From assembly GCA_040905445.1 (NCBI GenBank), contig JBBDRN010000016.1, forward strand, positions 62,001 through 126,000: a DNA stretch of 64,000 bases, in the 5' to 3' direction. The notes below the pieces were generated by a model, which saw only the letters and a list, made by a program, of their open reading frames with translations, was not told the origin of the DNA and did no database searches. A program made the translations under genes and the position numbers. This document shows, one piece after another, positions 18,112-26,944 of this stretch (position 1 is the first letter of the stretch; every line of letters starts with the position of its first letter). The stretch comes from SKPT01 sp040905445 (lineage in GTDB: Bacteria > Planctomycetota > Phycisphaerae > Phycisphaerales > Phycisphaeraceae).

Positions 18112-18256
18112 AACCACAGAGACGTAGAGAAAAAGCCAGAGCGCAGAGAGAGGCAGGAGCAGGATGCAGGCGCCGCGACGCACAGCGAGCGTCATCCCCA
18201 CGTCCCCCCTGCCTCTCTCTCGCCTCCGTGCTCCGCGCCTCCGTGCCTCTGTGGTA
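18112..18256. repeat. CACAGAGGCACGGAG-type inverted repeat (family E)
   Basis: The whole gap between the sulfatase and rpe is an imperfect hairpin. The left arm runs AACCACAGAGACGTAGAG and onward; the right arm ends CCTCCGTGCCTCTGTGGT. Each arm is built of drifting copies of a short word (ACAGAG / CTCCGTGC). It lies 10 bases before the rpe start and so within the rpe leader. Confidence 0.65.
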
Positions 18257-18266
18257 ACATCCCCCC

Positions 18267-18974
18267 GTGCTCGACATCCGTCACAAGCCCGCCCACCCGC
18301 TCATCGCCGCGTCGATCCTTTCCGCCGACTTCGCCCGCATGGGCGACGAGTGCCGCGACGTGCTCGCCCTCGGCGCCGACCTGCTGCATCTGGACGTGAT
18401 GGATGGCCACTTCGTGCCGAACCTCACGATGGGCCCGGACATGGTGCGTGCCCTTCGCCGCGCGTTTCCCGACGTCTACCTCGACGTACACCTGATGGTC
18501 GAGCGGCCGGACGCGTTCGTCGACGCCTTCGCCGATGCCGGCGCGAGCCTGCTCTCTTTTCACGTCGAGGTCTGCCGGCCGCTGCGCGAGGCCGGCCTCG
18601 ACGCCGGCAACGTCATCGCCGCCATCCATGCCCGTGGCCTGGCGGCCGGCCTCGTGGTTAATCCGCTCACGCCGGTCGACGCTCTGCACGCGTTTGAGCC
18701 GGTGCTCGCCGACGTCGAGCTGGCCCTGGTCATGAGCGTCAACCCCGGCCGTTCCGGCCAGGCGTTCATCCCCGACGTGCTCAACAAGGCCCGCTGGCTC
18801 AAGGCCCGCCTGCGCGACGACCAGCGCCTGGAGATGGACGGCGGCCTCAAGCCGACCACCGCCCCCGCCGCCGTGGACGCCGGCGTCGACGTCATCGTGA
18901 CCGCCTCGGCGCTCTTTGGCAGCGACGATCGCGCGGGCGTCATCCGCCAGCTCCACGCGGCCGGCAACGCCTGA
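18267..18974 (+). CDS. rpe: Ribulose-phosphate 3-epimerase
   Basis: A 235-aa TIM-barrel enzyme that interconverts ribulose 5-phosphate and xylulose 5-phosphate in the pentose phosphate pathway. Metal and acid/base residues are seen in AASILSADF, HLDVMDGHFVPNLTMGP, DVHLMVE, SVNPGRSGQAF and MDGGLKPTTAP; length is normal. The start is GTG 18267. No clear Shine-Dalgarno sequence precedes it, because the upstream 145 bp are a family-E hairpin. Confidence 0.96.
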   Translation: MLDIRHKPAHPLIAASILSADFARMGDECRDVLALGADLLHLDVMDGHFVPNLTMGPDMVRALRRAFPDVYLDVHLMVERPDAFVDAFADAGASLLSFHVEVCRPLREAGLDAGNVIAAIHARGLAAGLVVNPLTPVDALHAFEPVLADVELALVMSVNPGRSGQAFIPDVLNKARWLKARLRDDQRLEMDGGLKPTTAPAAVDAGVDVIVTASALFGSDDRAGVIRQLHAAGNA

Positions 18975-19096
18975 TTCGTCGTTTCCGGGGGTGGTGGCGA
19001 AACGGCGTTGGCGCCCCTTGGAGGCCGCCGACGCGGGCTTGACCGCCTGCGGCCCGGTCCGTAGCATGACCCGCGGTGCCGTGTTGCGCCGACAAA

Positions 19097-19167
19097 TGGG
19101 GATTGGTGTAACGGTAGCACGACTGACTCTGAATCAGTTAGTCCAGGTTCGAATCCTGGATCCCCAG
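19097..19167 (+). tRNA. tRNA-Gln (anticodon CTG)
   Basis: A 71-nt cloverleaf: acceptor stem TGGGGAT pairs with ATCCCCA, D-loop GGTGTAACGGTAGC, anticodon stem ACTGA/TCAGT with loop CTCTGAA (anticodon CTG, reading CAG), and T-arm with GGTTCGAATCC. The discriminator base is G. CCA is not encoded. A second glutamine tRNA (anticodon TTG) is at 35379. Confidence 0.97.
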
Positions 19168-19307
19168 TTACTCATGTCCGCGTCGGTGTTTATCATTACC
19201 ATCTGACGTCCGCGAGCCGTGCTCCCGCGGCCGGTTCGCTGTTGCCCTCCGTCGGCGGCCGAGCCTCGCGCTCGCCGATGACGCACGTTTAACCCAAGGC
19301 CACCGCC

Positions 19308-19904
19308 ATGCCCATCACCGCCGCCACGCTCCCGCCCCACCTCGCGCTGCACGCCGCCTCGCTGCGCGTCGACCCCGCCACCGGCGAGCTCGCGGGGTCG
19401 CTCGTTGATGAGTCCACGCGCACGCTCGGCGAGCTTGCCGGCCTGTTCGGCGATGAGGCTGCTCGCCAGGCCATGGACGCCGACACGCTTGCTTATCGCG
19501 TGCTGCGGCATCACCCCGTCGAGGACGGCAACGACGGCGGGCTCTTCTTCGGCACCAGCTTCGTCCAGCCGGGCCGCGTCGGCGACGAGTACTTCATGAC
19601 CCGCGGCCACTTCCACAGCCGCATCCAGGCTGGCGAGTATTACTGGTGCATCGCCGGCCAGGGCGTGCTTATCCTCATGGACGAGCAGCGCCGCTGCTGG
19701 GGCGAGCGGCTCGAACCCGGCACGGTGCACTACATCCCGGGCCGGATCGCGCATCGGCTCGCCAACACGGGCGCGACCACGCTCCACGTCGGCGCCTGCT
19801 GGCCCGCCGACGCCGGCCACGACTACGCCGCCATCGCCGAGCGCGGCTTCTCGGCACGCCTGCGCTGCATCGACGGCCAACCCCGCCTCGTCGAGGCCGA
19901 TTGA
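19308..19904 (+). CDS. Cupin-type glucose-6-phosphate isomerase
   Basis: A 198-aa cupin-fold phosphoglucose isomerase, the type first known from archaea and unrelated to the common PGI. It interconverts glucose 6-phosphate and fructose 6-phosphate in the cytosol. The metal-binding set is visible: TRGHFHSRIQAGEYYWCIAG (two histidines and a glutamate) and the later histidine in HYIPGRIAHRLAN. Length fits the family. The ATG at 19308 lies after CAAGGCCACCGCC. Proximity to rpe puts two sugar-phosphate isomerases together. Confidence 0.88.
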   Translation: MPITAATLPPHLALHAASLRVDPATGELAGSLVDESTRTLGELAGLFGDEAARQAMDADTLAYRVLRHHPVEDGNDGGLFFGTSFVQPGRVGDEYFMTRGHFHSRIQAGEYYWCIAGQGVLILMDEQRRCWGERLEPGTVHYIPGRIAHRLANTGATTLHVGACWPADAGHDYAAIAERGFSARLRCIDGQPRLVEAD

Positions 19905-20014
19905 TCCCCACGTTCACCTGTCGCCCGACCCGGCGCACCGCCGGTCATGCAGGCCTACCGCCCCTCTTGCGGTACGATGGGCCCGACACGCGATCACCGA
20001 CAAGGAGCGACACG

Positions 20015-20956
20015 ATGCAGGAGCGCACTCTCGGACGCACGGGCCTGCGCGTCAGCGTGCTCGGGCTCGGGGCCGGCGGCGGCAGCCGGCTCGGGCAGTC
20101 CACGGGCCACGACGTCGACCACAGCGTCGACATCGTCCTCCAGGCCATCGACCTCGGCGTCAACTTCATCGACACCGCCGAGGGCTACCTCACCGAGCCG
20201 ATCGTCGGCCGCGCCATCGCCCAGCGCGACCGCAGCCGCCTCGTCATCTCCACCAAGAAGACGCCTGCCCGCGACGGCGAGCTGATCACCGCCGACCAGC
20301 TCGCCGCCGGGCTCGAGCGCAGCCTGCGACACCTCGGCACCGACTGCATCGACATCTACCACCTGCACGGCCTGCCGACGCAGCTCTACGAGCAGGCGCG
20401 CGACGAGCTCGTCCCCGCCATGCAGCGGCTGCGCGACCAGGGCAAGATCCGCCACATCGGTGTCACCGAACCGTTCCACAGCGACCCCGGCCACGCAATG
20501 CTCGCGCAGGCGGTGGACGACGACTGCTGGGACGTGATGATGGTGGGCTTCAATATTCTCAACCAGTCGGCGCGGGAGCGCGTGCTCGAGGCGGCGCGTC
20601 GGCGCGATGTGGGGATCCTCGACATGTTCGCCGTACGCAACGACCTGCGCCAGCCCGAGAAGCTGCGGCAGACGGTGGCGCAGCTCATCGAGCGCGGGCA
20701 GATCGACGCGGAGGCGGTCGACGCGGCGCGGCCGCTGGACTGGCTCCTTCATGACGCCGGGGCCGTGAGCCTGACCGATGCCGCGTACCGCTTCTGCCGC
20801 GACGAGCCGGGCGTGCACGTCGTGCTGTGCGGCACGGGCAACCCGGCGCACCTGCGCGAGAACGTCGCGTCGATCGAGCGTGGCCCGCTGCCGTCCGCCG
20901 ACCGCGAGCGCGCGATGCAGATGTTCGCCGCGGTGGACACCGTCTCCGGTCAATAA
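20015..20956 (+). CDS. Aldo/keto reductase
   Basis: A 313-aa NADPH-dependent TIM-barrel oxidoreductase. The tetrad is recognisable: Asp and Tyr in FIDTAEGYLTE, Lys in ISTKKT, His in IYHLHG. The start motif ERTLGRTGLRVSVLGLGAGGGSRLG is typical. The N-terminal part is a standard AKR, but the last third (ARPLDWLLHDAGAVSLTDAAYRFC) is of the type found in AKRs linked to sugar or inositol oxidation. ATG 20015 follows AAGGAGCGACACG. Its TAA stop lies within the left arm of the repeat that follows. Confidence 0.92.
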   Translation: MQERTLGRTGLRVSVLGLGAGGGSRLGQSTGHDVDHSVDIVLQAIDLGVNFIDTAEGYLTEPIVGRAIAQRDRSRLVISTKKTPARDGELITADQLAAGLERSLRHLGTDCIDIYHLHGLPTQLYEQARDELVPAMQRLRDQGKIRHIGVTEPFHSDPGHAMLAQAVDDDCWDVMMVGFNILNQSARERVLEAARRRDVGILDMFAVRNDLRQPEKLRQTVAQLIERGQIDAEAVDAARPLDWLLHDAGAVSLTDAAYRFCRDEPGVHVVLCGTGNPAHLRENVASIERGPLPSADRERAMQMFAAVDTVSGQ

Positions 20957-21118
20957 AGCCGGGACCGGTGGTCCCGGTCGGACCCGGCCGGGCGCAGGAC
21001 TTCGCGCGAGCCACCGTCCGTCGCAGCACCGACGCCATCACGCCGGGCGTCGTCACGCGCCCCGATCCGATTGGACCGTCTGCCACGTTTCGGCCGGGAC
21101 CACCGATCCCGGCTTTAT
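20953..21118. repeat. CCGGGACCGGNGGTCCCGG inverted repeat, copy 1 (family B)
   Basis: Most of the 309-bp gap after the aldo/keto reductase gene is an inverted repeat. The left arm ATAAAGCCGGGACCGGTGGT... (20953-20977) pairs with ...ACCACCGATCCCGGCTTTAT (21094-21118). Each arm also contains its own small palindrome (GGGACCGGTGGTCCC). The element contains the stop codon of the reductase. A related single-hairpin copy is at 54585-54609. From 21125 to 21180 the gap continues with a CTCTCCGCGCCCTCCGCGAG-type word tract like 45952-46097. Confidence 0.75.
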
Positions 21119-21265
21119 ACCCAACCCCTCCTCTCGCGCCCCCCGCGCTCTCCGCGCCCTCCGCGAGAACTCCTCTGCGCGGTACAATCCGCTCTCGCTT
21201 CCGTCGCCGGGAGCGGCCGCCACCCGGCGGGCTGACGACACCTCGCCAGAGCAAGGAACACCACG

Positions 21266-22804
21266 ATGATCGACACGACCCCCGCAGTATGGCTCATCGG
21301 CGCGACGCTCGCGTTGACCCTGGCGTTCGCCGCCCCCGCTCGGGCGGACGACCCCGCCACGGCCGACGACGGCCCCGACCCGGCCGCCTACCGCCAGCAG
21401 ATGATGGGCAACCCCAACCTGCAGCGGCTCGACGGCGAAGCCTTCACCTGGCACGCCCGCTCCGGCGTCGGGCGGTTCTTCAACGCCTACGAGGCCTTCG
21501 GCGACGAGCGCTGGCTTGAAGAAGCCAGCGTCTACTTCGACTGGCTCATCGAACAGATGGAGACCGAGCCCGACGGCTACCGCGGTTGGGTCGGCGCACG
21601 CATCGGCACCGATGGCGAGCTGCAGGGCCCGCACGTCGTCGGCGACGCCAACCTCATCGAGCCCATGCTCCACTTCGCCGAGATCGTCGCCGCCGACGAG
21701 GCCCTGCAGGAGCAATTCGGCGACAAGGCCGACGAATACGTCGACGTCGCCCTGGAGGTCATCGAAAAGTGGGACGCCCGCGGCTCGTGGGAGGTCGACG
21801 GCGACTTCGCCGTCTACACCCAGCAGGACCAGTGGCGCCGCCGCGACAACCCCGGCGAGTTCGTCACCATCCCCGAGCTCAAGCGCACCGAGAACATGAA
21901 CAAGAGCGGCAAGATGGGCGTCGCCTTCCTCCGCCTCTACCGCATCACCGGCGACGAGCAGTGGCGCGACCGCGCGGTCCGCATCTTCAGCCAGTACAAG
22001 CGCATCATGCGCTACTTCGAGGACGAGGACCGCTACATCTTCAACTTCTGGGAGCCGTTCGGCCCCTGGGACATCAACGAAGACAACGTGCCCGTCGGCT
22101 GGATCAACGTCCACCCCAACCGCGCCGGCTACCAGGGTGGCGAGCTGGGCATGATCGTCGAGGCCTACCACAACGGCATCGTCTTCACCGAAGAGGACAT
22201 GCAGCGCCTCATCCGCACCAACCACTTCATGTGGAACGGCGATGAAGCGAACCCCGACTTCGTCGCCGCCGACGGCCGCTCCGACGCCGGCACGCTCTGG
22301 GACGCGCTCGCCGATTTCGACGAAACCATCCGCGAGCTGCGCCTCGCCTCGGCGATGCGCGGCGGCGACTCGCTCAACAACCGCATCGACCGCGCCTACG
22401 CCGAGCGCGTCCTCGCCCAGCAGCCGATCAGCTTCGAGCGGCGGCACGTCACCAGCGACGATCAACTCATCATCCCGGACATCAACCTCTACGAAAGCCG
22501 GGAGCTCAACTTCGCGGCCGCAATCCCCGGGCACGTTACGCCCGGCGAGGCGGTCGTCCACCTCGCCACGCAGGTCCGCGGCCAAGGGACGCTGCGCATC
22601 GACCTGTTCGACGACGAGGGCGAGCACGTCGCCACGCTCGATGAGCGCGAGGTCGACGGCACCGAAAGCTTCGACGGCCGCGCGGGCTTCGAGACGCTCG
22701 TCTGGGACGGCCGCGTCGAAGGCGAGCCCCTTCCCGCCGGCCATTACACCGTCCGCTGGACGCTCAACGACAGCCGCCGCGAACGCGGCCTCGAGATCCG
22801 CTGA
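21266..22804 (+). CDS. Secreted protein with alpha/alpha-toroid-like and FlgD-like Ig domains
   Basis: A 512-aa exported protein of uncertain function. Residues 1-28 form a signal peptide ending ARADD. Residues 40-370 are helical and rich in W, Y and E/D (WHARSGVGRFFNAYEAFGDERWLEEASVYFDWLIEQM), reminiscent of (alpha/alpha) toroid enzymes such as glycan lyases and D-glucuronyl epimerases. The last 90 residues look like an FlgD-type Ig domain (LFDDEGEHVATL ... WDGRVEGEPLPAGHYTVRW), common at the end of secreted proteins. With the next gene it may act on polysaccharides, an inference from context. ATG 21266 has AAGGA upstream. Confidence 0.7.
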   Translation: MIDTTPAVWLIGATLALTLAFAAPARADDPATADDGPDPAAYRQQMMGNPNLQRLDGEAFTWHARSGVGRFFNAYEAFGDERWLEEASVYFDWLIEQMETEPDGYRGWVGARIGTDGELQGPHVVGDANLIEPMLHFAEIVAADEALQEQFGDKADEYVDVALEVIEKWDARGSWEVDGDFAVYTQQDQWRRRDNPGEFVTIPELKRTENMNKSGKMGVAFLRLYRITGDEQWRDRAVRIFSQYKRIMRYFEDEDRYIFNFWEPFGPWDINEDNVPVGWINVHPNRAGYQGGELGMIVEAYHNGIVFTEEDMQRLIRTNHFMWNGDEANPDFVAADGRSDAGTLWDALADFDETIRELRLASAMRGGDSLNNRIDRAYAERVLAQQPISFERRHVTSDDQLIIPDINLYESRELNFAAAIPGHVTPGEAVVHLATQVRGQGTLRIDLFDDEGEHVATLDEREVDGTESFDGRAGFETLVWDGRVEGEPLPAGHYTVRWTLNDSRRERGLEIR

Positions 22805-22944
22805 TCGGGGGGCAACCAGGGAAGTCAGGGAATACGAAGGCGGACACGTTTAGCCGCCGCGCCCACGCGGCGCTCCCTCCCCCTCCCCTGACTCCCTCGA
22901 CTCCCCCGACTCCCTCCTTCCCCCCCGCCCCCCAGGAGTTCACC

Positions 22945-24999
22945 ATGCTGCCCACACCCCGCCTTGTCATTCACGCGCTCGCCGCCGCCTTCATGCTGCT
23001 CGGCGTCGGCGTCGCCGCCGACGCCCGTGCCGACGTCCGCGTCTGGAACTACCACGTCCTCGGCGACCCGTTCACCATCGAAGACCCGGGCGAGTTCGGC
23101 GCGATGCGCATCGTCGGCACACGCAACGGCAGCTTCTCCGGTGCCGTCGCCGTCGAGTCCGACGAGCCGATCGAAGGCCTGCGTGCCAACCTCACCACCA
23201 GCCTCGCCAGCGACGACGGCGCCATCGCCGACGACCACGTCCAGGTCCGCTACGCCCTGCCCTGGGAGCGCACCAACAGCCGCCCGCCCGGCCTCGACAT
23301 CCTCCAGGCCGAAGCGCCTCGCACCATCAATGCCGAGCAGAGCGACCGCATCCTCGCCGGCGTCTGGGTCACCGTCGCCATCCCCGACGACCTCGCCCCC
23401 GGCACCTACCGCGGCGAGCTGACCATCAACGCCCGCAACCTCGACCCGCAGACCGTCGACATCGAGCTGACCGTCATCGACTGGCGCGCTCCCGACCCCG
23501 GCGACTGGCGGACGTGGATCGAGATGATCCAGTCGCCCGACACGCTCGCCATCGAGTACGATCTCGAGCTCTGGTCGGACGAGCACTTCGACATGATCGC
23601 CCGCAGCTTCGAGCTCATCCGCACCTCCGGCAGCCGCGTCGTCTACGTCCCGCTCATCCGCGAAACCAACCAGGGCAACGAGCAGTCGATGGTCCGCTGG
23701 ATCCGCAAGGCCGACGGCTCGCTCGAGCCCGACTACTCGATCATGGAACGCTACCTCGACATCGCCCAGGAGCACCTCGGCGAGCTCGACCTCGTCGTCT
23801 TCTACGCCTGGGACGCCTACCTCGTCATGGAGTACCGCGGCAACTCCTACGAGGAGCGCCCCGAGGTCGACGAAAGCGCCGGCGCCTACGCCCAGACGCA
23901 ACAGCGCCGCAACCAGCAGCGATGGGACATGCGCCAGAAGGGCCTGACCGTCACCATCATCGATGAGGCCACCGGCGAAGTCGAGGAGGACGGCCGCCTG
24001 CCGCTCTACCTTGACGCCGAGGCATCCCGCGAGATCTGGAAGCCCGTCTACGACGAGCTGCGCGTGCGCATGCGAAGCCGCGGCCTCGAAGACGCCATGG
24101 CCCTGTCCATGGTCACCGACGTCGAGCCCACCCGCGAGGAGGTCGAGTTCTTCAACGAGGTCACCGGCGGCCTGCCGTGGATCGCCCACTCCCACCCGTC
24201 GCGCATCAGCGGCAAGCCTTCGCCCAACAACGCGCTGCGCAGCGTCGGCGACATCACCTACCAGGCCCACGCCTACAACCTCGTCTACCAGGTCAACCCC
24301 GAAGAGGGACGCATGTACGGCTGGGACGTCCCTGAACGCCGCGCCTACCTCTGCCGCTTCGGCCTGCTCAACGGTCCGCCGCTCCGCGTCCGGCAGATGC
24401 CGCTCTTGAACATCACCGGCAATCAGCGCGGCGTCGGCCGCCTCGGCGGCGACTTCTGGACCGCCGTCCGCGACGGCCGCGGGCGACGCGCCGGCCAGGC
24501 CTTCGCCCGTTACCCCGAGAACCACTGGCGAGGCCTCAACATCAACAGTTGGTTCCTCGCCCCCGGCGTCGATGGCCCCGTCGCCACCGCACGCCTTGAG
24601 AACCTGCGCGAGGGCGTGCTCGAATGCGAGGCCCGCATCGTCATCGAAAGCGTGCTCATCGACGACGCCCGCCGCCAACAGCTCGACCCCGACCTCGCCG
24701 AGCGCGCCCAGCAGGTGCTCGACGATCACCACTGGGTCATGTGGCGCAGCATCTGGACCAATGAGGAAGAACTGCGAATGCTCGGCCGCATCTCCGGCCG
24801 CAGCACCTACGAAGCGATCTGGGGCGGCCTCAGCAACGCCGGCGTCGACATGCCAGGCTTCTGGGAAGGCGCCGCCCGCAACAAGCGCAGCGAGGAAGAC
24901 CGCAAGGGCCTGGCGTGGTACGTCGCCGAGTCCAACTGGCAGGACATCAACGAACGGCTCTTCACCATCGCCGCCGAGGTCCAGCGCGCCGCCGAGTGA
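22945..24999 (+). CDS. Secreted glycoside hydrolase-like protein (DUF4091-like)
   Basis: A 684-aa exported protein: signal peptide at 1-30 (ending DARAD), an N-terminal beta-rich domain with the phrase ILAGVWVTVAIPDDLAPGTYRGELTI, then from about residue 190 a TIM-barrel-like region (WRTWIEMIQSPDTLAIEYDLELWSDEHFDMIARSFELI). The phrase LAPGTYRGEL followed by a barrel resembles the DUF4091/GH123-like layout in planctomycetes and Bacteroidetes; I cannot name the catalytic residues with confidence. It follows the previous secreted-protein gene after 140 bp in the same direction. AGGAGTTCACC precedes ATG 22945. A terminator-like hairpin follows at 25026. Confidence 0.62.
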   Translation: MLPTPRLVIHALAAAFMLLGVGVAADARADVRVWNYHVLGDPFTIEDPGEFGAMRIVGTRNGSFSGAVAVESDEPIEGLRANLTTSLASDDGAIADDHVQVRYALPWERTNSRPPGLDILQAEAPRTINAEQSDRILAGVWVTVAIPDDLAPGTYRGELTINARNLDPQTVDIELTVIDWRAPDPGDWRTWIEMIQSPDTLAIEYDLELWSDEHFDMIARSFELIRTSGSRVVYVPLIRETNQGNEQSMVRWIRKADGSLEPDYSIMERYLDIAQEHLGELDLVVFYAWDAYLVMEYRGNSYEERPEVDESAGAYAQTQQRRNQQRWDMRQKGLTVTIIDEATGEVEEDGRLPLYLDAEASREIWKPVYDELRVRMRSRGLEDAMALSMVTDVEPTREEVEFFNEVTGGLPWIAHSHPSRISGKPSPNNALRSVGDITYQAHAYNLVYQVNPEEGRMYGWDVPERRAYLCRFGLLNGPPLRVRQMPLLNITGNQRGVGRLGGDFWTAVRDGRGRRAGQAFARYPENHWRGLNINSWFLAPGVDGPVATARLENLREGVLECEARIVIESVLIDDARRQQLDPDLAERAQQVLDDHHWVMWRSIWTNEEELRMLGRISGRSTYEAIWGGLSNAGVDMPGFWEGAARNKRSEEDRKGLAWYVAESNWQDINERLFTIAAEVQRAAE

Positions 25000-25025
25000 C
25001 GCAACGCCAGCACGCGCCTACCGAC

Positions 25026-25058
25026 GAAGCCCACGGACGGCCGTCCGTGGGCTTCTTT
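25026..25058 (+). terminator. Terminator-like palindrome between convergent genes
   Basis: A perfect 30-base palindrome, GAAGCCCACGGACGG followed directly by its complement (25026-25055), then TTT. It lies between the convergent 684-aa protein gene and the LigD polymerase gene and could serve both strands. Confidence 0.65.
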
Positions 25059-25098
25059 GCGCGCGTGGGCTCGCAGGATCCGCTTCAACGCCCGCCGC

Positions 25099-25989
25099 TC
25101 ACGCGCCCGCCGTCAGGGCCGCGAACAGATCCCCCTGCGCCTCGACCCGCTCGATCACCTCGTCGGGTCCGAACCCGGGGCCGGGCCTGCCCGGGTCGTC
25201 CATCCACGGCGTCAGCTCCTCCCACGTCATCGGCGCCGACACGCGCGGCACCGGCTCGGCCCGCAGCGAGTACACGCACACCGTCGTCTTCGACCGCGTG
25301 TTCTGCGACCAGTCCACGAACACCTTGCCCCCACGCCCCGCCTTGCTCATCCGGTCCGTCACCCACCGCCGATGGTGCTGCGCCAGCACGCGGGCCATCG
25401 ACTGCGCCAGCCCCTTCGTGTAGTCGTAATCGCTGGGCTGACGCATCGGCACGTAGACGTGCAGGCCCTTGCCCCCCGAGTGCTTCGGATGGCCCCTCAT
25501 GTCAAGCTTGGCGAGCATGGCCTTGAGCTCGAACGCCGCCTGCACGCACTGCCCGAACCCTGCCGGCGCGGTCGGGTCGAGATCGAAGACCATCGCGGTC
25601 GGACTGTTGGGCGTGTCGCTGTGGTGAAGCGACGCGTGCAGTTCGATCGCGGCGAGATTGGCCGCCCACACCATGGCCGCCGCCTCGTCGAGCTGGCAGT
25701 AGGTGATCCGCCCATCGTCCTGGCTCTCGCTGGCGATCGACGCGACGGGCAGCCACGCCGGCCGATGCACCGGGCAGTTCTTCTGGTAGAACCATGGCCC
25801 CTCGACGCCGTCGGGAAACCGCCGCAGCGTCACCGGCCGGCCGCGCAGATGCGGGAGCATTGTCGGCGCGATCCGCGCGTAGTACGCGATGAGCTGCGCC
25901 TTGGTGAACCCGGCGCGGTGGTACATCACCTTCTCGAGGTTCCCCAGCCGCAGCCGCCGCTTGCCGAATTGCACCGTGTGTGCCTGCAT
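25099..25989 (-). CDS. LigD polymerase-domain protein (NHEJ)
   Basis: A 296-aa stand-alone LigD polymerase domain of the archaeo-eukaryotic primase fold, which fills gaps with ribonucleotides or deoxynucleotides at double-strand breaks during end joining. Visible motifs: the opening LGNLEKVMYHRAGFTKAQLIAYYARIA, catalytic aspartates in MVFDLDPTAPAGF, the SGGKGLHVYVP motif, and the third acidic residue in VFVDWSQNTRSKTTV. The ligase and phosphoesterase parts of full LigD are absent. I chose ATG 25989 (MQAHTVQFGKRRLRL). A GTAGGGTCCGC hairpin lies just upstream, between it and Ku. Confidence 0.95.
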   Translation of the reverse strand: MQAHTVQFGKRRLRLGNLEKVMYHRAGFTKAQLIAYYARIAPTMLPHLRGRPVTLRRFPDGVEGPWFYQKNCPVHRPAWLPVASIASESQDDGRITYCQLDEAAAMVWAANLAAIELHASLHHSDTPNSPTAMVFDLDPTAPAGFGQCVQAAFELKAMLAKLDMRGHPKHSGGKGLHVYVPMRQPSDYDYTKGLAQSMARVLAQHHRRWVTDRMSKAGRGGKVFVDWSQNTRSKTTVCVYSLRAEPVPRVSAPMTWEELTPWMDDPGRPGPGFGPDEVIERVEAQGDLFAALTAGA

Positions 25990-25993
25990 GCCC

Positions 25994-26061
25994 GTAGGGT
26001 CCGCTGTGCGGACCTTCTCCGACGCCGCGCCGCCGCCACCGGTCCGCACAGCGGGCCCTAC
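25994..26061. repeat. GTAGGGTCCGC inverted repeat, copy A1
   Basis: GTAGGGTCCGCTGTGCGGAC (from 25994) and its near-perfect inverse complement ending at 26061 flank a 26-base centre. It fills the 75-bp gap between the Ku stop and the polymerase start, so both genes border it. Other copies: 35033, 52051, 55488. Confidence 0.9.
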
Positions 26062-26064
26062 CTC

Positions 26065-26904
26065 TCACGCGCTCTTCCGCCGCCGCCCGCTCTTGCGTTT
26101 GCCTTTGCCCTGCTGCCCGCCGGCCTGCTCCAGGCTCCGCTCCAGCGCCTCCATCAGGTTGATCACCTGCGGCGCCTCGGGCTCGGAGGACTCCTGCAAC
26201 ACCACGTCTTCGCGACCTTCCGCCTTCGCCTCGATCAGCTCCTGCAGCCGCCGCGTGTACGTGTCCTCAAACCGCGCCGGCTCGAACGGCTGCGTCAGCG
26301 CATCGACCAGTTGCTGCGCCACGCGCCGCTCCTGCTCGCTGGGCTCCACCGCCTCGGGCGGCTGAATCTCTTCGCCCTCGCCCACGCGGACGACCTCCTG
26401 GTCGTAGTGCATCGTCTCCAGCATGAGCACGTCCCGATCGCCCGCCCGGATCGCCGCCAGGTACTGCTTGCTGCGCATCACGAACGTCGCCAGCCCCACC
26501 TTCTCACGATCGCGCATGGCCTCGATCAGCAGCCGATACCCCTTCAGGCTCGACGCCTCGGGCAGCAGGTAGTACGGCCGCTCGTAATAAACCGGGTCGA
26601 TCTCGCCGGCGTCGACGAACTGGCTGATCTCGATGTTCCGACCCTTCTCCGGCTCCAGCCGCTCCAGCTCTTCGTTGCGAATCAGCACATACTGCCCCGG
26701 CGCGAGTTCGTAGCCGCGCGCAGCCTTGTTGAAGTCATACTCCTCGCCCGTCTCCGGGCAGTAGAGCTTCCGCCGCAGCCGGCACGTCCCGTCTTCGCTG
26801 AGCATGTGAAAATGCACCGCCTGGTCGCGCACGGCCGTGTGCAGCGTCACCGGAATGTTGACCATGCCGAACGAGATGTTGCCTTTCCAAATCGACCGCG
26901 CCAT
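26065..26904 (-). CDS. ku: Ku protein (NHEJ)
   Basis: A 279-aa bacterial Ku, a homodimeric ring that binds DNA ends and recruits LigD. It starts MARSIWKGNISFGMVNIPV, the usual family opening, and contains KLYCPETGEEYDFNKAARGYEL, ISQFVDAGEIDPVYYERPYYLLPE and LVDALTQPFEPARFEDTY. The last 25 residues are lysine/arginine-rich (QQGKGKRKSGRRRKS), as in Ku proteins with a basic tail that aids DNA binding. I chose ATG 26904. It lies between the ligase gene (upstream) and the polymerase gene (downstream) on the same strand. Confidence 0.97.
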   Translation of the reverse strand: MARSIWKGNISFGMVNIPVTLHTAVRDQAVHFHMLSEDGTCRLRRKLYCPETGEEYDFNKAARGYELAPGQYVLIRNEELERLEPEKGRNIEISQFVDAGEIDPVYYERPYYLLPEASSLKGYRLLIEAMRDREKVGLATFVMRSKQYLAAIRAGDRDVLMLETMHYDQEVVRVGEGEEIQPPEAVEPSEQERRVAQQLVDALTQPFEPARFEDTYTRRLQELIEAKAEGREDVVLQESSEPEAPQVINLMEALERSLEQAGGQQGKGKRKSGRRRKSA

Positions 26905-26944
26905 GACGCATCCTCTCGCTGATTCCAATCCCCGCCACGAGCCC

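Noticed and set aside
22825..24732. A 635-codon minus-strand open frame opposite the DUF4091-like gene
   Set aside because: Antisense shadow; the plus strand has a ribosome site, a signal peptide and normal protein composition.
25057..26922. A 621-codon plus-strand open frame across the LigD polymerase and Ku genes
   Set aside because: It spans two well-recognised genes on the other strand and has a histidine/arginine/leucine-rich translation without a family.
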